Below, in pieces: positions 19,613 through 27,497 of a stretch of DNA of 44,447 bases. A program made the translations under genes and the position numbers. Every line of letters starts with the position of its first letter. The first letter of the stretch is position 1. Source of the stretch: an uncultured Collinsella sp. (GTDB taxonomy: Bacteria; Actinomycetota; Coriobacteriia; Coriobacteriales; Coriobacteriaceae); the NCBI GenBank assembly GCA_900540935.1, contig UQHW01000017.1, forward strand, positions 1-44,447, given 5' to 3'. A model generated the notes under the pieces. That model searched no databases. It saw only the letters and a list, made by a program, of their open reading frames with translations, and was not told the DNA's origin.

Positions 19613-19641
19613 ATGATTGGCTGATTTTCAATCATTTATTT
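19613..19641 (+). terminator. Weak terminator candidate after uvrC
   Basis: A 7-bp AT-rich stem with a 9-nt loop is followed by TTATTT. It is the only candidate stop after uvrC before the next promoter region. Confidence 0.35.
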
Positions 19642-19711
19642 CGCGGCGATTACCTGCTGATTTCGGGTTTTATTAACGCTAAAACGTTTGACTAGCCATG
19701 GTGAATAACCC

Positions 19712-19720
19712 TGCTATCCT
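19712..19720 (+). promoter_or_regulatory. Possible extended -10 promoter of the sialic-acid-type locus
   Basis: TGCTATCCT fits an extended -10 box. TTGACT upstream (19688-19693) is 21 nt away, too far for a standard -35. The structured leader begins about 30 nt downstream, as expected if transcription starts here. Confidence 0.4.
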
Positions 19721-19752
19721 GCGGGTTGACGAAGACTGATATCTCACCTCGT

Positions 19753-19833
19753 CGATACATACTGTCTGTCGAATCGTTTGTCAATGAATTCGGTGAACGG
19801 TAGTAAATACCGTTCAAGCGTATGTATGTATCG
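19753..19833 (+). promoter_or_regulatory. Nested stem-loop leader / possible operator
   Basis: CGATACATAC (19753-19762) is the exact complement of GTATGTATCG (19824-19833). Inside that 10-bp frame is a second perfect hairpin, GAACGGTA-GTAAA-TACCGTTC (19795-19815). The inner palindrome could be an operator for a dimeric regulator. The whole could equally be a leader RNA controlling the operon. Confidence 0.5.
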
Positions 19834-19952
19834 GTCGCCGAGCGCGGCACCCAAGTTGGGTTTGTCGGTAGGTAAGGTATATATCGTCCGCAAGTTGCGC
19901 GGGGGCAAGTCTAGGTGCTCCCGGGTAAGATTCTCTATTGATAGGAGAAGAC

Positions 19953-21566
19953 ATGGCCATCATCAACAAGGGTATGTCCAGGCGTTCGTTCCTCGGCCTC
20001 ACCGGCAGCGTCGCTGCTGTCGCAGGGCTTGGTCTCACCGGCTGCGGTGGCAGCTCTAGCGACGAGGGTTCCGCTTCCGGTTCCACCGATTCCGCCAACC
20101 GTGGCGGCGGCGTGATCACCGCTGGTTCCGCTTACGCTCCGTCCAGCTTCGACCCCGCCAGCACCGGCTCCGCTGTGGGCCTGGGTGCTAACTGGCACGT
20201 CGTCGAGGGCCTCTACGGCATCGATTACCACGACTACAGCACCTTCAACGAGCTCGCCACCGACGACCCCAAGTCTGTGGACGACACCACTTTCGAGGTT
20301 ACCATCCGCAAGGGCGCCAAGTTCTCCGATGGCACCGAGGTCACCGCTGACGATGTCGTTGCCTCCTACACCGCTTGCGCCGCTTCCGCTACCTATGCTC
20401 CGTTCTTCCAGCCCTTCGAGTCCATCGAGGCCAAGGACGCCAGCACCGTGACGGTCAAGACCAAGGTCCCCAACTTCTCTCTGCTCAAGGATCGTCTTGC
20501 CATCATCCGCGTTACCCCGGCCACCCAGACCGAGGAGGATCGCGCCAAGCAGCCGATCGGCTCCGGCCCCTGGATGTACGACTCTATCTCCGATACCGAG
20601 ATCACCCTGGTTCCCAACCCCGAGTACAACGGTGAGTATGCTGCCGAGGATAAGAAGATCCAGTACAGCATCCTGACCGACCCCACCGCTCGCGTTACCG
20701 CTCAGCAGGAGGGCTCCACGCTCGTTATGGAGCTCGTTACCGCTGACGCCGTCGACCAGCTCGAGAGCGCCGGCTGCAAGATCGATAACGTTCAGGGTTT
20801 CGGCACCCGCTTCATCATGTTCAACGTCGCCAAGGAGCCTTGGAACAACGTCAAGGTCCGTCAGGCTGTCATGTATGCGCTCGACACCGAGAAGATGGTC
20901 AGCAACACCTTCGCCGGCCTTGCCACCGCTGCCAGCTGCTACCTGCCCAAGAGCTTCACCAACTATCATGAGGCTTCCACGGTGTACAAGACCGACGCCA
21001 AGAAGGCTAAGAAGCTCATCGAGGAGTCTGGCATCACCCCGGGTGCCATCACCCTGCGCACCACCGACAACGAGCAGATTAAGGGCATGGCCGCCCAGGT
21101 CAAGAACGACCTCGACGCTCTCGGCTTCGATGTGACCATCCAGACCGATACCTCGCCGGCCACCTACGCTGCCATCGACGGCGGCGAGGCCTACGATATC
21201 CTCCTTGCCCCTGGCGATCCTTCCTGCTTCGGCGCCGACCCCGACCTGCTGCTCAACTGGTGGTACGGCGACAACGTCTGGATGCAGACCCGTTGCCCGT
21301 GGAAGGAGTCCGCTGAGTGGCAGAAGCTCCACAGTCTCATGGACGAGGCTCTTGCCGCCGAGGGCGACGAGCAGCAGAAGAAGTGGAACGAGTGCTTCGA
21401 CATCATTGCCGACAACGCCGTTCTGTACCCCGTTGTCCACGTCAAGACCGTCTCCGCTTCCTGGGACGATCCGTCCACTGCGCCCAACGGCGAGGCCCTC
21501 GATGGCTTCAAGGGCATCGGCACAACGAGCATGTCCTTCAGGGGCGTTGCGACCGTCAAGGCGTAA
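19953..21566 (+). CDS. Family 5 solute-binding lipoprotein of a sialic-acid-type ABC importer
   Basis: This is the extracellular substrate-binding protein of the importer encoded by the next three genes. The 537-residue protein has a twin-arginine signal (SRRSFLGLTG, 9-18) and a lipobox ending at Cys31 (GLGLTGC), so it should be exported folded and anchored by lipid. A serine/glycine-rich tether follows, then a long family 5 (DppA/OppA/NikA) fold, with YAPSSFDPAS early and DVVASYT further on. Ligand is not readable from the sequence; the downstream esterase, aldolase, kinase and NanE genes point to sialic acid or a related sugar acid. ATG 19953 has a strong ribosome binding site; an in-frame TTG at 19938 overlaps that site and is rejected. 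Confidence 0.9.
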   Translation: MAIINKGMSRRSFLGLTGSVAAVAGLGLTGCGGSSSDEGSASGSTDSANRGGGVITAGSAYAPSSFDPASTGSAVGLGANWHVVEGLYGIDYHDYSTFNELATDDPKSVDDTTFEVTIRKGAKFSDGTEVTADDVVASYTACAASATYAPFFQPFESIEAKDASTVTVKTKVPNFSLLKDRLAIIRVTPATQTEEDRAKQPIGSGPWMYDSISDTEITLVPNPEYNGEYAAEDKKIQYSILTDPTARVTAQQEGSTLVMELVTADAVDQLESAGCKIDNVQGFGTRFIMFNVAKEPWNNVKVRQAVMYALDTEKMVSNTFAGLATAASCYLPKSFTNYHEASTVYKTDAKKAKKLIEESGITPGAITLRTTDNEQIKGMAAQVKNDLDALGFDVTIQTDTSPATYAAIDGGEAYDILLAPGDPSCFGADPDLLLNWWYGDNVWMQTRCPWKESAEWQKLHSLMDEALAAEGDEQQKKWNECFDIIADNAVLYPVVHVKTVSASWDDPSTAPNGEALDGFKGIGTTSMSFRGVATVKA

Positions 21567-21628
21567 GACTCGCTTGAGTCTGTATGCAGGATGTCGGTCA
21601 TTGGGGCCGTATCCTCATAGTTGAAACA

Positions 21629-21664
21629 AAGACCCGGGCGGCAACGATGTCGCTCGGGTCTTGT
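21629..21664 (+). terminator. Hairpin between binding-protein and permease genes
   Basis: AAGACCCG and TCGGGTCTT form an 8-bp stem, extended inside by GGCG with CGCT, followed by TTGTAATG. It looks like a leaky terminator or an mRNA-stabilising end, and would let the binding protein be made in excess over the membrane subunits. Confidence 0.6.
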
Positions 21665-21723
21665 AATGAGTACCCGTACTCATATACCAGTTGGTCCTAC
21701 CGACAAAAGAAAGGGGAGAGAAC

Positions 21724-22680
21724 GTGAACAACTTGCTACGTTTGATTGGAAGGCGTCTTGTGGCGCTGCCGATCATGGCATTGGGCGTCACCGTCCTGGT
21801 GTTCTTCCTTATGTCGTTCTCCAAGACCGACCCCGCCTACACGGCGTTGGGTGACGGTGCCTCGCCCGAGGCGGTTGCCGAGTACCATGAGAAGTATGGT
21901 CTGGACGACCCCTGGCCCGTGCGCTACGTGCGCTATATGGGCGATTTGATCCATGGCGACATGGGCACCTATGGTGCTGCTCGCAACTCCGTTGCCAAGC
22001 GCATCTCCACGGCCCTGCCCGTCACGATGCAGCTGACCTTTATCGGTCTTGCCATCGGTGCGGTCGTTTCGTTTTTGCTCGGCGTCATCGCGGCACTGTA
22101 TCGCGACAAATGGCCGGACCAAGTGATCCGCGTCTTTTCCATCGCCGGCTTGGCAACCCCGTCGTTCTGGCTTGCCGTTCTGTTGATCCTGCTGTTCTCT
22201 TCCTACCTTAAGGTGCTCCCGGCATCGGGTGCTCTGCCTCACTTCACCACGAATCCGGTTGGCTATCTGGGACGTATGATCATGCCCGCTATCGCCTTGG
22301 CATTTCCGCTGACGGGCCAGATGACTCGTATCGTGCGTACCGCCATGGTCGAGGAGCTCGACAAGGATTATGTCCGTATGGCTCGCGGCGCCGGCGTTCC
22401 CGAGAAGGTCGTCGTCGGCATCAACGTTCTTCGCAATGCGCTGATCACCCCGGTCACCACCCTCGGTCTTAAGATCGGTTACCTCATGGGCGGCGCCGTC
22501 GTCATCGAGGTTATCTTCAACCTCCCCGGCATGGGCACTGCGATTCTGCAGGGCGTTCAGGGCAACGAGGCGAACCTGGTTCAGGGCGTCGTTATCGTCG
22601 TTGCTCTCGCCTTCATCATCATCAACATCGTGGTTGACATGCTCTACCTGCTCATCAACCCGCGCATCAGGACGGTGTAG
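21724..22680 (+). CDS. ABC importer permease (DppB/OppB family)
   Basis: This is one of the two membrane subunits of the importer. The 318-residue protein has six predicted membrane helices. The OppB N-terminal pattern LLRLIGRRLVALPIMALGVTVLVF is split by reading as helix 1 after a basic stretch. The EAA-type loop that contacts the ATPases is seen as RTAMVEELDKDYVRMARGAG (about 205-224). I chose GTG 21724 because AAAGGGGAGAG lies 7 nt upstream and the protein then starts just before the first helix, as in relatives; the frame is open about 11 codons further upstream. It ends 3 nt before the next gene. Confidence 0.9.
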   Translation: MNNLLRLIGRRLVALPIMALGVTVLVFFLMSFSKTDPAYTALGDGASPEAVAEYHEKYGLDDPWPVRYVRYMGDLIHGDMGTYGAARNSVAKRISTALPVTMQLTFIGLAIGAVVSFLLGVIAALYRDKWPDQVIRVFSIAGLATPSFWLAVLLILLFSSYLKVLPASGALPHFTTNPVGYLGRMIMPAIALAFPLTGQMTRIVRTAMVEELDKDYVRMARGAGVPEKVVVGINVLRNALITPVTTLGLKIGYLMGGAVVIEVIFNLPGMGTAILQGVQGNEANLVQGVVIVVALAFIIINIVVDMLYLLINPRIRTV

Positions 22681-22683
22681 ATT

Positions 22684-24699
22684 ATGGTAAAGATTCGAGA
22701 GAAGCAAACCGAGCAGCTCGAGAAGGCTGCCTCCAAGGGGCTCAAGCTCGGTGGCTGGAAGAAGATGACGTTGTCTTCTAAGATTGCCGCCGTCGTGCTG
22801 GTGCTGGTCGCCCTGACTGCGATTCTGGCGCCCCTTCTTGCCCCCTATAGCCCGGTCGAGATCTTTACGGCTCGCCAGGCTCCCGGCAACGGATTTATCT
22901 TCGGTACCGACGATAAGGGTCGCGACATTCTGTCGCGTATGCTCTACGGTGGTCGTTACTCGCTGATTATCGGCTTTGGCGCCACCGCCATGGCTCTGGT
23001 CTGCGGCTCGGTCGTGGGCGCCCTTGCAGCGGTTTCGCGCAAGGCCGTCTCCGAGACGATCATGCGTATCCTGGACATCATCATGTCCATCCCGGGCATC
23101 GCCCTCGCGGCCGTCTTTGTCTCCATCCTGGGCAACTCCGTGCCGTCGATCATCTTCGCCATCGGCTTTATGTACACTCCGCAGATTGCCCGTATCGTGC
23201 GCGCCAACATCGTGTCCGAGTACGGCGAGGACTATGTCCGCGCGGTCATCGTTTCCGGCGCCAAGGCTCCGTGGATTTTGATCAAGCATGTTCTGCGTAA
23301 CTGCATTGCCCCGATCATGGTCTTCACCGTTACCCTGGTCGCCGACGCCATCATCTTCGAGGCCTCGCTGACCTTCATCGGCGCTGGTATCCAGGAGCCC
23401 ACCGCTACCTGGGGCAACATCCTCGCCGACGCCCGCGGCGGCGTGCTCGCCGGCCGTTGGTGGCAGGCACTGTTCCCGGGCCTGGCCATCATGATCACCT
23501 GCCTGGCGCTCAACATCCTCTCCGAGGGCATTACCGACGCCATGGCCGCTGCTCCCTCCGCCGCCCTGGATCCCACCGATTCCTCCAAGCGTCGCGAGGC
23601 CGACCTGCTGGTCTCCGACCCCGTTCGAGCCTACAAGGAGCAGGCCCAGTCCCTCTCCGCTCGCCTTGGCGCCCTGCGCGATGTCGAGCTCAAGCGTGAC
23701 GATCGCCATGTGCCCGACGAGTCTGTTGAACCGATTCTCTCGGTCCGTGACTTCTGCATCCAGTTTGAGCATCACGGTGATATCAACGTCGTCGACCATG
23801 TCAACTTTGACGTCCGTCCTGGTCAGACCATGGGCCTGGTGGGCGAGTCCGGTTGCGGTAAGTCCATCACCACGCTGGCCATCATGGGCCTGACCGACGA
23901 TGACGAGCACCTTTCCGGCGAGGTCCTCTGGGAGGGCCGTGACCTGCTCAAGATGAGCAAGAAGGAGTGGTTCGGCCTGCGCGGTACCGATATCGCTATG
24001 GTCTATCAGGACGCCCTGTCCTCGCTCAACCCCTCCATGCTCATCTCTGCCCAGATGAAGCAGCTCACTAAGCGCGGCGGAACCCGCAGCGCCGAGGAGC
24101 TCCTGGAGCTCGTCGGCCTCGATCCCAAGCGCACGCTCGAGAGCTATCCGCACGAGCTTTCCGGCGGCCAGCGTCAGCGTGTCCTGATCGCTATGGCCCT
24201 TACCCGCGACCCCAAGCTGGTCATCTGCGACGAACCCACGACCGCTCTGGACGTTACCGTCCAGAAGCAGGTCATCAAGCTGCTCAACGATCTTCAGGCC
24301 AAGCTCGGCTTTGCCATGATCTTCGTTTCGCACGACCTGGCGCTGGTCGCCGAGGTCGCCCACAACATCACGGTTATGTACGCTGGCCAGGTTATCGAGC
24401 AGGCACCCACCAAGGAGCTGCTCACTAACCCGATCCACGAGTACACCCGCGGTCTTCTGGGTTCCGTTCTGTCCATCGAGAGCGGTTCGGGCCGCCTGCA
24501 CCAGGTGCCCGGCGCCGTTCCGAGTCCGCGCGATTTCCCCAAGGGCGATCGCTTCGCGCCCCGCTCGAGCCATCCGCGTATTGGCCTGGACACCCGTCCG
24601 GTCTTCAAGCGCGTGCCCGGCACCGAGCACTTCTATTCCGAGCTCCCCGACGAGGTGCTCAAGGCAAATGGTTTGACCCCTCACGCGGAGGTGATGTAG
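22684..24699 (+). CDS. Fused ABC permease-ATPase (DppC-DppD type)
   Basis: One polypeptide of 671 residues joins the second membrane subunit to the first ATPase. Residues 1-290 are a DppC-type permease with FGTDDKGRDILSRMLYGGR (73-91) and the EAA loop EYGEDYVRAVIVSGA (179-193). A charged linker (about 295-345) follows. Residues 350-600 are the ATPase: Walker A GESGCGKS (387-394), signature LSGGQ (492-496), Walker B LVICDEP (512-518). The C-terminal oligopeptide-type tail is present (AVPSPRDFPKGDRFAPRSSH), but the cysteines found there in ordinary DppD/OppD are replaced by Asp and Ser. The same permease-ATPase arrangement is reported for SatC/SiaG in sialic acid importers. No frameshift is seen; the join is a true fusion. 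Confidence 0.92.
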   Translation: MVKIREKQTEQLEKAASKGLKLGGWKKMTLSSKIAAVVLVLVALTAILAPLLAPYSPVEIFTARQAPGNGFIFGTDDKGRDILSRMLYGGRYSLIIGFGATAMALVCGSVVGALAAVSRKAVSETIMRILDIIMSIPGIALAAVFVSILGNSVPSIIFAIGFMYTPQIARIVRANIVSEYGEDYVRAVIVSGAKAPWILIKHVLRNCIAPIMVFTVTLVADAIIFEASLTFIGAGIQEPTATWGNILADARGGVLAGRWWQALFPGLAIMITCLALNILSEGITDAMAAAPSAALDPTDSSKRREADLLVSDPVRAYKEQAQSLSARLGALRDVELKRDDRHVPDESVEPILSVRDFCIQFEHHGDINVVDHVNFDVRPGQTMGLVGESGCGKSITTLAIMGLTDDDEHLSGEVLWEGRDLLKMSKKEWFGLRGTDIAMVYQDALSSLNPSMLISAQMKQLTKRGGTRSAEELLELVGLDPKRTLESYPHELSGGQRQRVLIAMALTRDPKLVICDEPTTALDVTVQKQVIKLLNDLQAKLGFAMIFVSHDLALVAEVAHNITVMYAGQVIEQAPTKELLTNPIHEYTRGLLGSVLSIESGSGRLHQVPGAVPSPRDFPKGDRFAPRSSHPRIGLDTRPVFKRVPGTEHFYSELPDEVLKANGLTPHAEVM

Positions 24700-25527
24700 A
24701 TGAGCGAGACCGCAGTCAACGGCGTCGAGCCGATCATCTTCCTTGATGACGTCCACGTCACCTTTAGGACCCGTACCGGCTCGATTCTGCACCCCAACCT
24801 GGTTCACGCCGTCCAGGGTGTAACGATTAAGCTCATGCCCGGTCAGACGATCGGCATCGTCGGCGAGTCCGGTTGCGGTAAGTCCACCACCGCCAACGTC
24901 ATGTGCGGCCTGCAGGCCCCCACGAGCGGCAAGGTCTACTTTAAGGGCAAGGACGTTACCAAACGTACCGCCGAGGACCGTCGCCACATGGGTCGCGTCA
25001 TCTCGGTCGTGTTTCAAAACCCGGCCACGGCGCTCAACCCCCGCATGGTCGTTCGCGAGCAACTGCTCGACCCCATGCGCGTCCACAACCTGGGTACCGA
25101 GGCCGAGCAGGAGAAGCGCGTCAAAGAGCTCCTGGAGCTCACCGGTCTGCCCAGCTCCGCCGCCGAGGTTCTTCCCGGTCAGCTTTCGGGCGGCCAGCGC
25201 CAGCGCGTCGCAATTGCCCGTGCCCTGTCGCTGAACCCCGATGCCATCATCGCCGACGAGCCCACCTCGGCTCTGGACGTTTCGGTCCGCGCGCAGATTC
25301 TGAACCTGCTGACCGACCTTAAGAAGGAGCTCGGCCTGGCCATGGTGTTCATCAGCCATGACATCCAGACGGTCCGCTATATCTCTGACGACATCATCGT
25401 TATGAATGGCGGCAAGATCGTCGAGCAGGGCGAGGCCAAGCAGGTCTTCCAGCATCCCCAGGACCCCTACACCAAGATGCTGCTCGGCGCTGCGCCGTCG
25501 CTGCTGCACCCCAAGCTCGGCGAATAG
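24700..25527 (+). CDS. ABC importer ATPase (DppF/OppF type, short)
   Basis: This is the second ATPase of the importer, pairing with the ATPase half of the upstream fusion. The 275-residue protein has Walker A GESGCGKS (55-62), signature LSGGQRQRVAIARAL, Walker B AIIADEPTSALD and the switch histidine in FISHDIQ. It stops after the core nucleotide-binding domain and lacks the C-terminal Cys-containing tail of the OppF encoded at 42838-43866. The start ATG directly follows the upstream stop, with GGAGGTG in the end of that gene, so translation is coupled. Confidence 0.92.
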   Translation: MSETAVNGVEPIIFLDDVHVTFRTRTGSILHPNLVHAVQGVTIKLMPGQTIGIVGESGCGKSTTANVMCGLQAPTSGKVYFKGKDVTKRTAEDRRHMGRVISVVFQNPATALNPRMVVREQLLDPMRVHNLGTEAEQEKRVKELLELTGLPSSAAEVLPGQLSGGQRQRVAIARALSLNPDAIIADEPTSALDVSVRAQILNLLTDLKKELGLAMVFISHDIQTVRYISDDIIVMNGGKIVEQGEAKQVFQHPQDPYTKMLLGAAPSLLHPKLGE

Positions 25528-25543
25528 CCTCGCTTTCCCTCCC

Positions 25544-25571
25544 GTGCGCCCGGTTCCCTTGCCGGGCGCAC
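25544..25571 (+). repeat. Intergenic stem-loop between ATPase and esterase genes
   Basis: A perfect 10-bp stem, GTGCGCCCGG with CCGGGCGCAC, has an 8-nt loop and no U tract. It is more likely an mRNA-processing or stability element than a terminator. Confidence 0.6.
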
Positions 25572-25607
25572 CTCCGTTGCGATTTCGAAAGGTTGGGTTC
25601 ACGAGCC

Positions 25608-26585
25608 ATGCCAAGTGCTCAGGAGCTACAACATCAATTTGGTGAATATCGAGGCGCCATGCCCCGTCCATCAGATTTCGATCTCTTTTGGAAGGATCGC
25701 ATGGCCGAGGCCGACGCCGTCGGGCTTGACTATGCGATCGACACGGCATCGGTCACCGATGCCGCGACCTGCCAACTTTTCGACCTCTGGTATACCGGCA
25801 TGTGTGGCGCTCGCCTGCATGCCAAGTACCTTAAACCCGTCTCGGACGAGCCCGTGCCATTGGTGCTTCAGTTCCATGGGTATCCGGGTGCAAGCCGCAG
25901 CTGGTTTGAGCAGGCGTCGTTTGCGGGCATGGGCATGGCACTCATCGCCCTCGACTGCCCCGGCCAAGGAGGTCCCTCCGAGGACATTGGTGGATTTGAG
26001 GGCACAACGGTTGCCGGGCATATCGTCGCCGGCATCGACGGCGACCCGGCCAACCTCTACTATGTCCGCTTGCACCAAGATATTCGCATCCTGTGCCGTA
26101 TTGTTCGCGAGCTCGAGGGCATCGATCTTTCCCGTGTGTTTGTGAACGGCGCGTCGCAGGGTGGTGGTTTGGGCATTGCGACCTGTGCGCTTAACAGCGA
26201 GCTTATCAATCGTGCCGCCATCCTCTATCCCTTCCTGTCAGATTTCCGCCTAGTCTGGGATTTGGATGCAGACGACATTGCCTACGAGGGCCTGCGCTAT
26301 TGGTCTCGCTGGTTTGACGAGGACTCGACTCGTATTGACGAAGCCTATGCCAAGCTGGCGTACTTCGATTCCAAGAACTTTGCCCCTATGGTCAAATGCC
26401 CCGTGCTGTTTGGCACCGGCACAGCCGATATCGTCTGCCCGCCAGCGACGCAGTTTGCGGTCTATAACAACCTGACCTGCGAAAAGCGTCATGAGTTCTT
26501 TGAAGGCTTTGGCCACGAGGAGATTCAGGATTTTGACGATCTGATCATTCCGTTTTTCTGCAAGGGAGGGGAGGCTCATGTCTAA
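25608..26585 (+). CDS. Acetyl xylan esterase family (AXE1/CE7-like) deacetylase
   Basis: This is a predicted alpha/beta hydrolase that removes O-acetyl groups from sugars. The 325-residue protein has the AXE1 N-terminal pattern MPSAQELQHQFGEYRG then MPRPSDFDLFW, the oxyanion region FHGYPGASRSW (89-99), and a complete triad: Ser183 in GASQGG, Asp274 in GTADIVCPP, His303 in GFGHEE. No signal peptide is seen, so it works in the cytoplasm, after import. In this locus it is well placed to de-O-acetylate an imported sialic acid or other acetylated sugar; that substrate is inferred. ATG 25608 fits the family N-terminus, though GAAAGG upstream is 17 nt away, further than usual. It overlaps the next gene by 8 nt. 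Confidence 0.9.
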   Translation: MPSAQELQHQFGEYRGAMPRPSDFDLFWKDRMAEADAVGLDYAIDTASVTDAATCQLFDLWYTGMCGARLHAKYLKPVSDEPVPLVLQFHGYPGASRSWFEQASFAGMGMALIALDCPGQGGPSEDIGGFEGTTVAGHIVAGIDGDPANLYYVRLHQDIRILCRIVRELEGIDLSRVFVNGASQGGGLGIATCALNSELINRAAILYPFLSDFRLVWDLDADDIAYEGLRYWSRWFDEDSTRIDEAYAKLAYFDSKNFAPMVKCPVLFGTGTADIVCPPATQFAVYNNLTCEKRHEFFEGFGHEEIQDFDDLIIPFFCKGGEAHV

Positions 26586-27429
26586 GTGCGAGAGCAATGT
26601 TAATGAGCTGATTGTCCCCGGGCTCGTGGGAATTCCTGGAACGGTTTCGTCAAGGCTCGCAGAATATCGGGACTGGCGCGGTGATGTCCAAGCAGATGTT
26701 TCTGATTTAGAGACATGCGCTTCGAATCTTGAGATTCAAGGCCTGGCCATTACGGCGATTGACTTTGTTAACCCCTGCGCCCGTTACTCGGAGGTCTCCT
26801 TTGAGCTCGGTGACGATGCGATTCACGCTCGTTTGATCGAGCCTGTCGGTCGTGCCCGAGTGTCTGAGCGCGTGCCGCTGTGCCTGATGTTCCACGATAT
26901 CGATCGGCCTGTGCGCGGCTGGCATCACATGACGAGATTTGCCGCCATGGGGTATGCCGTCCTCGCGCTGGATGACGATGTTGCTGGTGCGGACGACCTG
27001 CAGCGGGGGATTTCTTCGCCCGCTTTTGTCGAGCGCGTCCGTTGGGGTTGCGCGCTGGCGAAGGTGGCGCGCAATCTTGATGGCATGGACCCCGACCGCA
27101 TCTTTGCATGGGGCGAGGGTCTAGGCGGCGGAGTCGCGCTGGCGGTTTCTGCTCTGGACGAGCGGGGTCTCGCCTGCACGGCGGTTGCCAATCCGCTTCC
27201 TGGCGGCCTCGAGGCGCTGTCGTCTCGGGTGCGCGGATCGGTGCTCATGGGCACATCGCTCATGGATACCGTGAGCGATCCCAAGGATCAGTTTGCCGTA
27301 TTCAACGGTCTTGAGTGTGACCGGAGACATATCATCTATGCCAAATACGCTCACGAGCGCATCAATGCGTTCGAAAACGAAGTCGTCGACTTTTTTAACC
27401 AAACGTTCTACTCGTGTTCTTTGGCCTAG
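26578..27429 (+). CDS. Esterase-like paralogue lacking the nucleophile serine
   Basis: This 283-residue alpha/beta hydrolase-fold protein appears to be a diverged copy of the preceding esterase. The nucleophile elbow reads G-E-G-L-G-G (179-184), with glycine 181 where the upstream enzyme has Ser183. The other triad positions survive: Asp230 in GTSLMDTVSDPKDQFAV, collinear with the upstream GTGTADIVCPPATQFAV, and His259 in KYAHERI. It also keeps the FHDIDRPVRGWH oxyanion-like region. It is therefore unlikely to be a serine esterase. It may be a regulatory, scaffolding or binding partner of the active copy, to which it is coupled by an 8-nt overlap, or it may use another chemistry. The frame is intact, arguing against simple decay. 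Confidence 0.85.
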   Translation: MSKCESNVNELIVPGLVGIPGTVSSRLAEYRDWRGDVQADVSDLETCASNLEIQGLAITAIDFVNPCARYSEVSFELGDDAIHARLIEPVGRARVSERVPLCLMFHDIDRPVRGWHHMTRFAAMGYAVLALDDDVAGADDLQRGISSPAFVERVRWGCALAKVARNLDGMDPDRIFAWGEGLGGGVALAVSALDERGLACTAVANPLPGGLEALSSRVRGSVLMGTSLMDTVSDPKDQFAVFNGLECDRRHIIYAKYAHERINAFENEVVDFFNQTFYSCSLA

Positions 27430-27453
27430 ACGGCCTGGACACTGCCAACAAGA

Positions 27454-27476
27454 GTGGGCGGCATAGGGCTGCCCAC
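27454..27476 (+). repeat. Intergenic stem-loop before the aldolase gene
   Basis: GTGGGC pairs with GCCCAC, with GC/GC extension inside, 10 nt before the aldolase ribosome binding site. It is one of five junction hairpins in this locus. Confidence 0.45.
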
Positions 27477-27497
27477 CAGACAACTAAGGAGATTCTT

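Larger units (their letters stand above)
19588..19952 (+). promoter_or_regulatory. 365-nt leader/promoter region before the sialic-acid-type locus
   Basis: No credible gene is present. A weak AT-rich hairpin (ATGATTG with CAATCAT, 19613-19635, then TTATTT) may end uvrC transcription. An extended -10-like TGCTATCCT occurs at 19712-19720. A large nested stem-loop lies at 19753-19833. The last bases hold GATAGGAGAAGAC, a good ribosome binding site for the following lipoprotein gene. Confidence 0.5.

Noticed and set aside
19938..19952. TTG start five codons upstream for the first binding lipoprotein
   Set aside because: It would overlap the GATAGGAG ribosome binding site that serves ATG 19953, and the signal peptide fits the ATG.
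21736..25749. A 1,337-codon open frame on the - strand opposite the ABC importer genes
   Set aside because: It is antisense to four well-supported genes with clear motifs; the lack of stops follows from their GC-rich codon bias. Its translation is low-complexity and matches no family.
26578..27429. Treating the second esterase as a pseudogene
   Set aside because: The frame is intact, with a coupled start and conserved Asp and His positions; only the nucleophile is lost, so a functional pseudoenzyme is more likely than decay.
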